NCBI RefSeq assembly: GCF_900112395.1
Contig: NZ_FOLN01000009.1
Coordinates: 1 to 64,000 of the forward strand
Reading direction: 5' to 3'
Source of the DNA: Algibacter lectus
Lineage (GTDB): Bacteria > Bacteroidota > Bacteroidia > Flavobacteriales > Flavobacteriaceae
DNA: 64,000 nt
Shown here: positions 1-8,944 of the stretch, in pieces
Numbering within the stretch: the first letter of the stretch is position 1
How the letters are laid out: each line of letters opens with the position of its first letter
The notes under the pieces: model-generated
Database searches by the model: none
Told to the model about the DNA's origin: nothing
The model's input: only the letters and a program-made list of their open reading frames with translations
Translations under genes and position numbers: made by a program

Positions 1-3000
1 AGCTTAGCCAATGTAGGCGGCGCAGTAACCATCGACCCATTAGTAGCAAATGGTGGTTTAGCAGATTCAGATCCTGATGGAGAATTAGATGCAACAACGG
101 TAAGTTTAGTAGCACCAGTAGGCGCAACAAGTATCGTAACGGATGCTAATGGCGACATTACAAGTTTCGCAGTACCAAACGAAGGAACATGGAGTGTAGA
201 TGAAACTACAGGAGAAATCACTTTCACACCATTAACAACATTTACAGAAGACCCAACGGTTATCAGTTATAATGTAGAAGATAATGATGGCAATCAATCT
301 AATGATGCGACGGTTACAATTACTTATATTGTGGTAACAACAGATGCTATGAATGATTTAAATAATACATTTAAAGATGTTGCAGTAAATGGAAATGTGA
401 TTACAAATGATATCGATGCTGAAGGTGATCTACAAACAGTGTCTGATTATAGTCCATTAAGTACAGAAGGCGGAACTATAGTTATGAGTCCAAATGGTGA
501 TTATGTTTACACACCAGCTGAAGGTTTCACCGGAACAGATACTTTCATATACACAATATGTGATGATGGTTTCCCGCAAGCTTGTGATACAGCTACGGTA
601 ACTATCAAAGTTTTAGCCGATCCAAATACAGGAGTGAATGAGGTTATAGCGAATAGTGATACAGCAACAACGGAAGCAGGAAGTTCAGTAGATGTTGTTG
701 TTTTAGCAAATGACATCGATCCGGAAGGTGATGCGCTAAGTATTACTCCAGGATCAGTTACAGATCCGGTAAACGGAACGATAGTAGAAAATGCAGATGG
801 AACTATTACTTATACACCAGATGCTGGTTTTGTAGGTGAAGATACATTCACATATGAGGTTTGCGATACAGGTAGTCCACAAGCTTGTGATACAGCTACG
901 GTAACTGTAACTGTAGATCCATCAAACGGAATAGATAATGATACCTATGCTAATGATGATGCTTATAACGGTAACCCAAATATGGATATCGCAGGTAGCG
1001 TATTAGATAATGATACCGATCCAGAAGGAGATACACCAACTGTAAATACAATACCAGTTACTGGTGTTGAGAACGGAACATTAGTATTAAATCCTGATGG
1101 TACATTTGTTTACACACCAAACCCAGACTTTAGTGGAACAGATAGTTTTGTATATGAAGTTTGTGATAATGGAGTGCCACAAGCCTGTGATCAAGCAACG
1201 GTTTATATCACAGTAAATCCAAATGTTTATCCAATGATTGAGTTGTTAAAAACGTCAGTTGTAGATAAAGGAACAGACGGTCGTGTGAATGAAGGTGATA
1301 TTATTACATATACATTAACTGTTGAAAACACAGGAGATGTTACAGTAAGTAATATTACAGTTTCAGATGTTATGCTAGGTGTATCTAATTTAGCTATAAT
1401 ATCAGGAACATTAGACCCTACGGAAACAGGAACAATTGAGTTCGATTATGTTATTACTGCTGCAGATATTTTAGCAGGAAGAATTGAAAATACAGCAACT
1501 GCAAATGGAACAGATCCTTATGGAGATTCAGTAAGCGATATATCAGATGATCCTAATGATACGAACACAACAGATATAGAAGGCGATGGTGAAGCAGATG
1601 GTCCAACAGTAACATTGTTAAGAAGTCCTTATTTAGAATTAACTAAAGATGGAGTTTATGCTGATGCCGATGGAGATAATGTTGTAGAAGTAGGAGAAAT
1701 TATTACTTATACATTTACTGTTAGAAACACAGGGAATATTGATGTAACAGGATTAACTGTTGATGATGCAAAACTAGGGGTTACAGGTTTACCGGTTTCG
1801 CCAGCAGATTTAACACCTGGATCTACAGGAACGGTAACTTATGAATATGCACTTACTCAAGCAGATTTAGATGCAGGAGTTGTGTACAACGTAGCAACAG
1901 CAAATGGAACAACAAGTGAAGGTCCAGTTAGCGATGAGTCAGAAGATCCAACGCCAGTTGGTCCGTCGCATCCAGCATACGATCCAACGTGTCCAGATTG
2001 TACAGTAACACCATTAACAAGTCCACAAATAGAATTGAGAAAAACCGCAACCATTGATATAGGGCGTGACGGTGTTGTTGAAGAAGGTGATACAATTACT
2101 TATACATTTACTGTAGTGAATACAGGAAATGCAGTTATCGAAGGCATTACAGTTACCGATACTATGTTAGGGGTTATAGATGCACCAATAGTGTCGCCAT
2201 TATTATTCCCTGGTCAAGTAGGTGTATATACATTCGATTACAAAATTACAGATGCAGATATTGCTGCAGGTCGTATTGAAAATACAGCAACAGCAAACGG
2301 AATCGATCCTTATGGAAACCCAGTAACTGATATATCAGATGATCCTAATGATACGGATGCAACAGATGTTGAAGGTGATGGAGAACCAGATGGTCCAACA
2401 GTAACAGTATTACCAATTCCAATGGCAGATATTGTAACTGTAAAAGATGATGGAGAAGCAACTTATATAGCAGGTACAGATGTAGTTTATACAATTACTG
2501 TAACCAACAATGGTCCAAGTGATGCGGCTAATGTAATAGTTAGCGATCCATTACCAGTAGGTATTATTGATGCCACATGGGTTGGAGATAACGGAACAAG
2601 TGGAACGGGAGCATTGACTGATACAATCGATTTATTCTTAGATGGGGATTCAATAACTTACACAGTTACGTTAAGTGTGCCATTTGAGTTTACAGGAGAT
2701 TTAATCAATGCAGTAACTGTAACAAGTGATACTATGGATCCAGATCCAACTTGTGTAGATTGTATAGATGTAAATACTCTAGAGCCAGCATCGAATATTG
2801 GAGTAACAAAAGAAGCTAGCGTAGAGTCTGCTCTTGTTAATGATGAAGTGACTTTTACAATCACTGCTCAAAACTTTGGACCTCAAAATGGAACTAACAT
2901 TGTAATAGAAGATGTATTGCCAAGTGGATACGAATATATTTCTCACTTAACAACATCTGGAGTTTATGATGAAGCTTCTGGCTTATGGTCAATAGATGCC

Positions 3001-3444
3001 TTAGAGTACAACGGTGTAGAGTTATTAGAAATTACAGTTAAAGTATTAAACGCTACAGATTATACAAACGTAGCTACTGTATTAAGTGTAGATCAAGTAG
3101 ATTTATATGATGCTAACGATTCTGATGAAGTTACTTTAGGAGTTGTACTTTCAACAACATGTATAGAGGTGTATAGTACATTTACCCCTCATAATGTAGA
3201 TGGGATTAACGATTACTTCACTATTGATTGTATAGAGAATTATCCAAAAAACATCTTGAAAATTTATAACAGATGGGGGTATGAAGTTTATACTGCTAGC
3301 GGATATAATAATACTTGGGATGGTGTGTCAAACGGACCTAGAACTGTAAATGAAGAAGATAAAGTGCCAGTAGGAACTTACTACTATGTTTTAGATTTAG
3401 GACAAGGAGATGAACCAAGAATAGGATGGTTATACATAAACTAA
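1..3444 (+). CDS. Giant T9SS type-B surface adhesin, C-terminal part (5' end outside window)
   Basis: The frame is open from base 1, so the N terminus and signal peptide lie upstream; 1147 residues are visible. A first Ig-like unit (about 1-110) is followed by three cadherin-like/tandem-95 units (about 105-405), each with an NDxDPEGD-type calcium-binding-like motif and an ACDxATV end. Three longer DUF11/DUF7507-like units follow (about 410-810, with GEIITYTFTV and DISDDPNDT), then two shorter DUF11 units, then a C-terminal domain of about 95 residues (TPHNVDGINDYF, YNRWGYEVY, TWDG, VPVGTYYYVLDLG). That last domain is the gliding-motility/type-B T9SS sorting signal, so the protein should be exported by T9SS and held at the cell surface. 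The PorP/SprF gene 36 bases downstream fits the known pairing of type-B substrates with SprF-like partners. Its ligand is unknown; adhesion is inferred. A GTG at 331 is an internal codon, not the start. Confidence 0.93.
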   Translation, partial: SLANVGGAVTIDPLVANGGLADSDPDGELDATTVSLVAPVGATSIVTDANGDITSFAVPNEGTWSVDETTGEITFTPLTTFTEDPTVISYNVEDNDGNQSNDATVTITYIVVTTDAMNDLNNTFKDVAVNGNVITNDIDAEGDLQTVSDYSPLSTEGGTIVMSPNGDYVYTPAEGFTGTDTFIYTICDDGFPQACDTATVTIKVLADPNTGVNEVIANSDTATTEAGSSVDVVVLANDIDPEGDALSITPGSVTDPVNGTIVENADGTITYTPDAGFVGEDTFTYEVCDTGSPQACDTATVTVTVDPSNGIDNDTYANDDAYNGNPNMDIAGSVLDNDTDPEGDTPTVNTIPVTGVENGTLVLNPDGTFVYTPNPDFSGTDSFVYEVCDNGVPQACDQATVYITVNPNVYPMIELLKTSVVDKGTDGRVNEGDIITYTLTVENTGDVTVSNITVSDVMLGVSNLAIISGTLDPTETGTIEFDYVITAADILAGRIENTATANGTDPYGDSVSDISDDPNDTNTTDIEGDGEADGPTVTLLRSPYLELTKDGVYADADGDNVVEVGEIITYTFTVRNTGNIDVTGLTVDDAKLGVTGLPVSPADLTPGSTGTVTYEYALTQADLDAGVVYNVATANGTTSEGPVSDESEDPTPVGPSHPAYDPTCPDCTVTPLTSPQIELRKTATIDIGRDGVVEEGDTITYTFTVVNTGNAVIEGITVTDTMLGVIDAPIVSPLLFPGQVGVYTFDYKITDADIAAGRIENTATANGIDPYGNPVTDISDDPNDTDATDVEGDGEPDGPTVTVLPIPMADIVTVKDDGEATYIAGTDVVYTITVTNNGPSDAANVIVSDPLPVGIIDATWVGDNGTSGTGALTDTIDLFLDGDSITYTVTLSVPFEFTGDLINAVTVTSDTMDPDPTCVDCIDVNTLEPASNIGVTKEASVESALVNDEVTFTITAQNFGPQNGTNIVIEDVLPSGYEYISHLTTSGVYDEASGLWSIDALEYNGVELLEITVKVLNATDYTNVATVLSVDQVDLYDANDSDEVTLGVVLSTTCIEVYSTFTPHNVDGINDYFTIDCIENYPKNILKIYNRWGYEVYTASGYNNTWDGVSNGPRTVNEEDKVPVGTYYYVLDLGQGDEPRIGWLYIN

Positions 3445-3480
3445 TAAGAGTTGAATACGTAAATTATTAAAAAATTAAAA

Positions 3481-4410
3481 ATGGAAATACAACATAATAT
3501 ATTAAAACTCTTAGTACTGTTTTGCTTCTTCTCTTTTGTTGTAGAAGAAGTAAAAGCACAACAAGATCCGCAGTACACGCAGTACATGTACAATACTATG
3601 AGTGTAAATGCAGCTTATGCTGGCACGGGGGGGGATTTTACAGCCACGGGCTTGTATCGTACCCAATGGGTAGGTGTCGATGGAGCTCCAAAAACCATAA
3701 CATTTGGTTTGGAAACTCAGGCCGGAGAACGTGTTGGTTTAGGTCTAAATATTATTCAAGATGAATTGGGCCCATCTAACGAAGTTTATTTGGACGGGAA
3801 TTTTTCATACACCATTCCTGTTGGCTTAGAGACTAATTTATCATTTGGTATTAAAGCCGGTGTTAGATTTTTAGATGTTGATTTTTCTAAAGGAACGGCC
3901 GAACAAATGAACGATCCTAATTTAGAGAATATAGATTCTAAGTTTTTACCTTCTATAGGTGGTGGAATTTTTTATCATCATGATACCAAATGGTATTTAG
4001 GGCTTTCGGTTCCCAATATTATTAGCTCACAGCATTATGATGAGTTTATTCAAAGTGTCGCAGAAGAGCGCTTGCATGTCTTTTTAATAGGTGGATATGT
4101 GTTCGACTTAAGTGAGAATTTAAAGTTTAAACCAGCTTTTTTAGGAAAAGGTGTTTCCGGTGCCCCAATATCGGTAGATCTTTCTGCTAACTTTTTGTTT
4201 AATGAAAAGCTAACTTTAGGTTTAGCCTATAGATGGAATGGTTCTGTTAGTGGTTTGGCTGGTTTTCAAATATCTCCCGAATTATTTGTTGGGTATGCTT
4301 ATGATTATGCAACAACTCCAATAAATGAGTACACAAGCGGATCGCACGAAATTATGTTAAGATTCAATATCTTAAGACAAGGAAAAATTAAATCTCCAAG
4401 ATTCTTCTAA
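3481..4410 (+). CDS. PorP/SprF family T9SS membrane protein
   Basis: The 309-residue protein has a signal peptide ending near VKAQQ, the family start DPQYTQYMYN, an N-A-YAG motif and a beta-barrel-like C-terminal half ending in aromatic-rich strands. PorP/SprF proteins are outer-membrane barrels; SprF is needed for secretion of the gliding adhesin SprB, and paralogs usually sit directly downstream of type-B substrates, as here. It probably serves as the dedicated partner that holds or passes the adhesin encoded upstream. The start ATG follows the adhesin stop by 36 bases with no terminator, so the two are likely co-transcribed. A run of eight G at 3627-3634, within codons for T-G-G-D, is unusual in this AT-rich DNA and could slip. 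Length is typical for the family. Confidence 0.92.
   Translation: MEIQHNILKLLVLFCFFSFVVEEVKAQQDPQYTQYMYNTMSVNAAYAGTGGDFTATGLYRTQWVGVDGAPKTITFGLETQAGERVGLGLNIIQDELGPSNEVYLDGNFSYTIPVGLETNLSFGIKAGVRFLDVDFSKGTAEQMNDPNLENIDSKFLPSIGGGIFYHHDTKWYLGLSVPNIISSQHYDEFIQSVAEERLHVFLIGGYVFDLSENLKFKPAFLGKGVSGAPISVDLSANFLFNEKLTLGLAYRWNGSVSGLAGFQISPELFVGYAYDYATTPINEYTSGSHEIMLRFNILRQGKIKSPRFF
3627..3634 (+). repeat. G8 homopolymer inside the PorP/SprF gene
   Basis: Eight consecutive G interrupt AT-rich coding sequence near residue 50. Gain or loss of one G would shift the frame and truncate the protein soon after the signal peptide. Slippage is inferred, not shown. Confidence 0.6.
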
Positions 4411-4420
4411 AAATTATATT

Positions 4421-6400
4421 ATGAACAAAATTAAGATACTATTAATTATAGGTTTTTGCTTTGCTTTTTCTGGTATGTCTGGTCAAAGTAAAATTGTAGC
4501 AGAGCGCTATTTTAATGAATTCGCCTATGTTAAATCTGCCGAATTATATGGAGACATAGTTAAAAAAGGTGACTCTTCACAAGTTACCCTGCAACGCTTA
4601 GCAGATTCTTATTATAACAACGCAGATGTAACGGAAGCACAATTTTGGTATGCGTTACTTTTCGATAAATATAAAGTACAGTTAGATAGCGAATATTATT
4701 ATAAATACGGATTAACGCTAAATGCTTTAGGCGAAAAGGAGTTAGCTAAAGAGATGTTTTCTCAGTATGCACTTTTAGAGAAAGATGATGTTAGAGCAAA
4801 ACAGGTGTTATTAGGTTTGGTAGAAGATGAAAACAATATAACCTATAATAATATAACGAACTTAGATATAAATACAAGCTATTCAGATTTTAATGGCTTT
4901 GTAAAAGATAGTTCACTTTTTGTTTTTTCAACACAACCATTTTCTGGAAAAAGTAAAAAAATATATAAGTGGAACCGTCAGCCTTTTTTAAATGTTTACA
5001 AAGGTAATATTGGAGAAGATACACAGCTAAGTGAGTTGGATTATCTAAAAGGAGATGTAAATACAAAGTATCACGAGGCGACTTTAGTAATTAGTAAAGA
5101 TGGAAAAACTATGTTTTTTACTAGAGATAATTATCACGGTAAAAAATTAAGAAAAGCAAAGGATAAGACTACAAATTTAAAATTATACAGGGCCGATTTA
5201 GAAGATGGAGAATGGGTTAACGAAAGAGAATTACCTTTTAATAGTGATGAGTATTCAGTTGGGCATCCTACTTTAAGTTTAGATGAAAAAGAACTTTACT
5301 TTGTGTCTGATATGCCAGGAGCAATAGGAGGGACCGATCTTTTTAAAGTAATCTTAGATATCGATAAAAATCAATATGGAATTCCAAAAAACTTAGGCTC
5401 AGAAATTAATACAGAGGGTATGGAAATGTTCCCTTTTATAAGTGAAGATAATACCTTGTATTTTTCTTCTAACGGGCGTTTTGGTTTTGGTCTTTTGGAT
5501 ATTTATAAAACAGATTTAAATAATAAAGAAGAAAACAAAGTTTATAATTTAGGGGAGTCTATTAATAGTAATATGGACGATTTTGCCTTTACATTGAAAG
5601 ATGAGAATTCTGGTTATTTCTCATCGAATAGAACAACCGGTAAGGGAGATGATGATGTTTATAGCTTTGGTTCTACATCGCCATGTTTACAAAGTGTTGT
5701 TGGTGTTGTAACCGACAGTTTAAGTAATTCAATTTTGCCAGAAGCAACAGTTAAATTAATTGATGCAAGTGGTAAAGTTTTGAAAGAAGTACTTAGTGAT
5801 GTTGGCGGAAATTATACGTTTGCCAAAGTTGCTTGCGATAGTGAGTATACTATTATAGGATCTAAATTAGATTATGTTTCAGATCAAGAAACTGTTGTAA
5901 CCAATTCTGAAAGAGGGAAGGTAAATCAGGCAGATTTAGTATTGAAAGCATTAATTGTTGGAAATGAAATTGTGATTAACCCAATTTTCTTCGACTTTGA
6001 TAAATACATCGTTAGAGACGATGCAGAGTATGAATTGGAGAAGATTGTTACCGTAATGAATAATCATTCTGATATGATTATTAAAATTGAATCGCACACC
6101 GATAGTCGCGGTTCTAAATCTTACAACAGGTCGTTGTCTGATAAAAGAGCTAAGTTTACACAATACTATTTATACACTAGAGGTATTGCAAAAGCACGTA
6201 TAAAGAGTGCTATTGGTTACGGTGAAGATCAATTATTAAATAACTGTGATGATGCTAATACAAATAACTGTACTGAAGAAGAGCATCAGCGTAACCGTAG
6301 ATCTAAGTTTATTATTGTAAGTGGAGGAACCAATGTTAAGGCGGTAGACCCAAGTGTGGCACCATTGCATAAAGTAGATAAAAAACCTGGTAAGAATTAA
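4421..6400 (+). CDS. OmpA-family outer membrane protein with TPR and PD40 repeats
   Basis: The 659-residue protein starts with a signal peptide (cleavage near GMSGQ). In order it shows a TPR-like helical region (about 25-130), WD40/PD40-like beta-propeller repeats (about 155-425; LYFVSDMPGAIGGTD, LYFSSNGRFGFG, GYFSSNRTTGKGDDD), a carboxypeptidase-regulatory-like fold (about 430-510, VVGVVTD, GGNYTF), and an OmpA peptidoglycan-binding domain (about 520-640; FFDFDKYIVRDDA, SHTDSRGSKSYN, RRSKFII). OmpA domains bind peptidoglycan, so the protein should tie the outer-membrane adhesin/SprF pair to the wall. It follows the PorP/SprF gene by 10 bases. Such three-gene sets (adhesin, PorP/SprF, OmpA) recur in Flavobacteriia; the similarity to T9SS PorE-type proteins is in architecture only. 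A strong terminator follows. Confidence 0.88.
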   Translation: MNKIKILLIIGFCFAFSGMSGQSKIVAERYFNEFAYVKSAELYGDIVKKGDSSQVTLQRLADSYYNNADVTEAQFWYALLFDKYKVQLDSEYYYKYGLTLNALGEKELAKEMFSQYALLEKDDVRAKQVLLGLVEDENNITYNNITNLDINTSYSDFNGFVKDSSLFVFSTQPFSGKSKKIYKWNRQPFLNVYKGNIGEDTQLSELDYLKGDVNTKYHEATLVISKDGKTMFFTRDNYHGKKLRKAKDKTTNLKLYRADLEDGEWVNERELPFNSDEYSVGHPTLSLDEKELYFVSDMPGAIGGTDLFKVILDIDKNQYGIPKNLGSEINTEGMEMFPFISEDNTLYFSSNGRFGFGLLDIYKTDLNNKEENKVYNLGESINSNMDDFAFTLKDENSGYFSSNRTTGKGDDDVYSFGSTSPCLQSVVGVVTDSLSNSILPEATVKLIDASGKVLKEVLSDVGGNYTFAKVACDSEYTIIGSKLDYVSDQETVVTNSERGKVNQADLVLKALIVGNEIVINPIFFDFDKYIVRDDAEYELEKIVTVMNNHSDMIIKIESHTDSRGSKSYNRSLSDKRAKFTQYYLYTRGIAKARIKSAIGYGEDQLLNNCDDANTNNCTEEEHQRNRRSKFIIVSGGTNVKAVDPSVAPLHKVDKKPGKN

Positions 6401-6423
6401 TTCTAACACCAAATTTGACTATA

Positions 6424-6464
6424 AAAAAACGAGCTGTTTTCCTTTTGAAGATAGCTCGTTTTTT
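6424..6464 (+). terminator. Rho-independent terminator after the adhesin-PorP-OmpA operon
   Basis: An A-run and CGAGCT stem pairs with AGCTCG across a loop of about 17 bases, followed by six T. It closes the operon 24 bases after the OmpA stop. Confidence 0.85.
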
Positions 6465-6615
6465 ATGTTGTTTATATATTAAATTAAAAAATTGGTAAGT
6501 GAAATCTTGGGTAAAACACATTATGTAAGTAAATTACGATATTAGTTGGTTTTTTCTTTCGGTAATTAAAAAAAAACATTTAACTTTTATCCTTGTATAA
6601 ATTAACGTGCATTTT

Positions 6616-7716
6616 ATGGCTATTAGTTTTTCAAGACATAAACTATTTGAGAACATTTTTAATTATGCCATGGGCGGTTTAGCCATAGTTGGTATGCGCG
6701 GTGAGTGGATTAAAGTTAATGATAGTATCGTGAAATATTTGGGGTATTCAAAGGAAGAACTCTACACAAAAACCTTTCAAGATATTACCCATAAAGAGGA
6801 TCTTAATAAAGATTTAGGTGCTATGCGCGCTTTACTTCGTGGCGATATTTCTAATTATACTATTGAGAAGCGCTATTTTCATAAAAACGGATCTATTGTT
6901 TGGGTAAGGCTTTCGGTGTCATTAGTAAGAGATGATAAGGATGAACCCGAGTATTTTATTTCTGAAATACATGATATCTCTCAACAAAAATCGGATCAAG
7001 AGGAGCTGAAAATTTTACTAGACTTAAGTAAAGAACAAAATAATAGGTTATCAAATTTTGCAGATATTGTTACACATAATTTAAGAACACATACTTCTAA
7101 TTTAGATACATTAGTTGGTTTTATATTAGCCGAAGAAGGGACTGTTAATGCTTGTAAAAGCGAGAATTTTGAGTATTTAAAGAAATCTATAAAAAACTTA
7201 AATGATACGGTATCTCACTTAAGTGAAGTGGCTAAAATAAAATCAATGAATAAAGAGGAGATTAAATCTTTAAACCTTTATGAATATTGTAATAAGGCCA
7301 TATACAATGTTAGTGGTTTAGCTAAAAATATAAAATGTAAAATTGAGAATAATGTAGATCCTCAACATTCAGTTTTAGCTATACCAGCTTTTTTAGATAG
7401 TATTATTTTAAATTTTTTAACCAATGCTCTAAAATATAGTGCTAAAGATAGAGTTGCAGAGGTGTTTTTATGCAGTGAAATAAATGAGGATTTTATTGTA
7501 ATCACTTTTAAAGATAATGGTTTAGGCATTGACATGAAGACGCATGGAGATCAACTTTTTAAAATGTATAAAACATTTCATAAACATAAAGATGCGCGGG
7601 GTGTTGGATTATTTATTACCAAAAACCATATTGAATCGCTTGGAGGTAAAATTGATGTGAAAAGTGAATTAGGGAAAGGTACAGAGTTCTCTGTATCCCT
7701 TAAGAAAGCCGTTTAA
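6616..7716 (+). CDS. PAS-domain sensor histidine kinase (orphan)
   Basis: Translation from ATG 6616 gives about 366 residues; a GTG three codons earlier is possible but less likely. There is no membrane segment, so it is cytoplasmic. A PAS domain (about 10-125; ending HDISQ) is followed by a dimerisation helix with H-box ADIVTHNLRTHTSNLD (phospho-acceptor His about 155) and an ATPase domain with N-box NFLTNALKYSA, G1 box DNGLGID and G2 box GVGLFITKN. The H-box has the HNLR form frequent in Bacteroidota rather than the HELRTP form. No response regulator is adjacent, so the partner is unknown. It is flanked by terminators on both sides and thus probably monocistronic. The PAS ligand cannot be told from sequence. 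Confidence 0.88.
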   Translation: MAISFSRHKLFENIFNYAMGGLAIVGMRGEWIKVNDSIVKYLGYSKEELYTKTFQDITHKEDLNKDLGAMRALLRGDISNYTIEKRYFHKNGSIVWVRLSVSLVRDDKDEPEYFISEIHDISQQKSDQEELKILLDLSKEQNNRLSNFADIVTHNLRTHTSNLDTLVGFILAEEGTVNACKSENFEYLKKSIKNLNDTVSHLSEVAKIKSMNKEEIKSLNLYEYCNKAIYNVSGLAKNIKCKIENNVDPQHSVLAIPAFLDSIILNFLTNALKYSAKDRVAEVFLCSEINEDFIVITFKDNGLGIDMKTHGDQLFKMYKTFHKHKDARGVGLFITKNHIESLGGKIDVKSELGKGTEFSVSLKKAV

Positions 7717-7762
7717 AGGGTTTCTCTCAGCTTAAAAGATGATATTAAGATTGGTGTAGTAT

Positions 7763-7794
7763 AAAAAAAAGCGAGCCATTTGGCTCGCTTTTTT
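7763..7794. terminator. Shared bidirectional terminator between the PAS kinase and accD
   Basis: The stem GCGAGCC/GGCTCGC is flanked by A8 on the left and T6 on the right, so it can end transcription from both convergent genes. Confidence 0.88.
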
Positions 7795-7797
7795 AGT

Positions 7798-8655
7798 TTA
7801 TGATCTTAATGGTTGATTTGTAATTAAATCTACATACAGATTTACTTTATCTTTTAAATCTTTTCTTAGAGTAATAAAATCTAAGAAACCATGTTCTAGT
7901 AAAAATTCCGAAGTTTGAAAACCTTCTGGTAATTCTTTTCCAGTAGTATCTCTCACAATTCTAGGTCCTGCAAAACCAATTAACGCACCAGGCTCGGCTA
8001 TGTTGATATCACCTAGCATAGCAAAAGATGCTGTTGTGCCTCCCGTAGTTGGGTCTGTACATAAAGATATGTATGGTAAACCGGCATCGGCTAATTGTGC
8101 AAGCTTAACAGATGTTTTAGCTAATTGCATTAATGATAATGCAGCTTCCATCATTCTAGCTCCTCCAGATTTAGAAATAACCATTAATGGTAATTTGTTT
8201 TTTAATGCGTAATCTGCAGCACGTGCAATTTTCTCTCCTACAACACTACCCATAGAACCTCCAATAAAAGCAAAATCCATACAAGCTATTACTAAATCTT
8301 TTCCTTTAGATTTACCAACAGCACAACGTACGGCATCTTTAAGTTTTGTTTTTTCTTGAGCGGCTTTTAAGCGGTCTGGATATTTTTTAGTGTCCTCGAA
8401 TTTTAATGGATCTTTAGAGTCTAGGTTTTTATCTAGTTCTTTAAATTTATTATCATCAAAAAGGATTTCAAAATATTCTTTACTTCCTATTCTAACGTGA
8501 TATCCATCTTCTGGACTTACGTAAAAGTTTTTTTCTAATTCTTCGGCATCTACAATTTTACCTGTTGGAGATTTGTACCACAGTCCTTTTGGAGTGTCTT
8601 TTTTCTCTTCCGTAGTTGTAGTAATACCTTTTGTTTTTCTTTTAAACCAAGACAT
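7798..8655 (-). CDS. accD: Acetyl-CoA carboxylase carboxyltransferase subunit beta
   Basis: The 285-residue protein is the beta half of the carboxyltransferase that moves CO2 from biotin to acetyl-CoA, making malonyl-CoA for fatty acid synthesis in the cytoplasm. The crotonase-like core is clear: [36 protein letters not shown] and [16 protein letters not shown]. The N terminus keeps the spacing of the family's zinc ribbon (KSPTGK and [11 protein letters not shown]), but all four expected cysteines are replaced by S29, G32, S47 and D50. From memory other flavobacterial AccD share this loss, so it is probably a lineage trait rather than decay. The alpha subunit is not in the window. Its upstream region contains repeat element copy 1. 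Confidence 0.95.
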   Translation of the reverse strand: MSWFKRKTKGITTTTEEKKDTPKGLWYKSPTGKIVDAEELEKNFYVSPEDGYHVRIGSKEYFEILFDDNKFKELDKNLDSKDPLKFEDTKKYPDRLKAAQEKTKLKDAVRCAVGKSKGKDLVIACMDFAFIGGSMGSVVGEKIARAADYALKNKLPLMVISKSGGARMMEAALSLMQLAKTSVKLAQLADAGLPYISLCTDPTTGGTTASFAMLGDINIAEPGALIGFAGPRIVRDTTGKELPEGFQTSEFLLEHGFLDFITLRKDLKDKVNLYVDLITNQPLRS

Positions 8656-8703
8656 AGTAATGTGTGTTTTAAAGTTTAAAGCTTTAATATTAAGCCGTTA
8701 ACT

Positions 8704-8834
8704 GCGTTAAGGATTGATGCGGCATCCTTTTTGTTTTTATTTGAAATGCAAAGCAATTTTAAGTAAAAATAAAAAGATACAGCGGAAAGCCTGGCGGCAA
8801 AATTAAACCTTTTTTTAATTTTGTGGTAACGCCC
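8704..8834 (+). repeat. Dispersed structured intergenic element, copy 1
   Basis: It starts GCGTTAAGGATTGATGC and ends GGTAACGCCC; the GCGTTA and TAACGC ends can pair. GGATTGATGCGGCATCC is identical to copy 2. The middle forms a long A/T stem (TTTTTGTTTTTA with TAAAAATAAAAA), and a second stem CAAAATTAAA/TTTAATTTTG lies near the 3' end. It fills the space between fbaA and accD, which are both on the minus strand, in the opposite orientation to them. Function is unknown. Confidence 0.75.
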
Positions 8835-8887
8835 AAGTGATTTTATTGACTTTTATCCTTTAATTTTTTGATTTAGAGTATAATATA

Positions 8888-8918
8888 CAAAAAAAGGCTC
8901 CGCTATATGCAGAGCCTT
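8888..8918 (-). terminator. Terminator of fbaA
   Basis: On the minus strand AAGGCTCTGC pairs with GCGGAGCCTT around an ATATA loop and is followed by seven T, 27 bases past the fbaA stop. Confidence 0.85.
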
Positions 8919-8944
8919 AATATATGTTGTAAAACAATCTATAA

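Noticed and set aside
1-3444. Repeats in the adhesin as a CRISPR or DNA tandem array
   Set aside because: The repetition is at the protein level (about 95-130 residues) with diverged DNA and an open frame.
507-3764. Minus-strand and alternate-frame open reading frames within the adhesin and PorP genes (for example near 507-716, 1857-2054, 2658-2864, 3522-3764)
   Set aside because: They are antisense or out-of-frame shadows of strong coding frames, with no start signal or family match.
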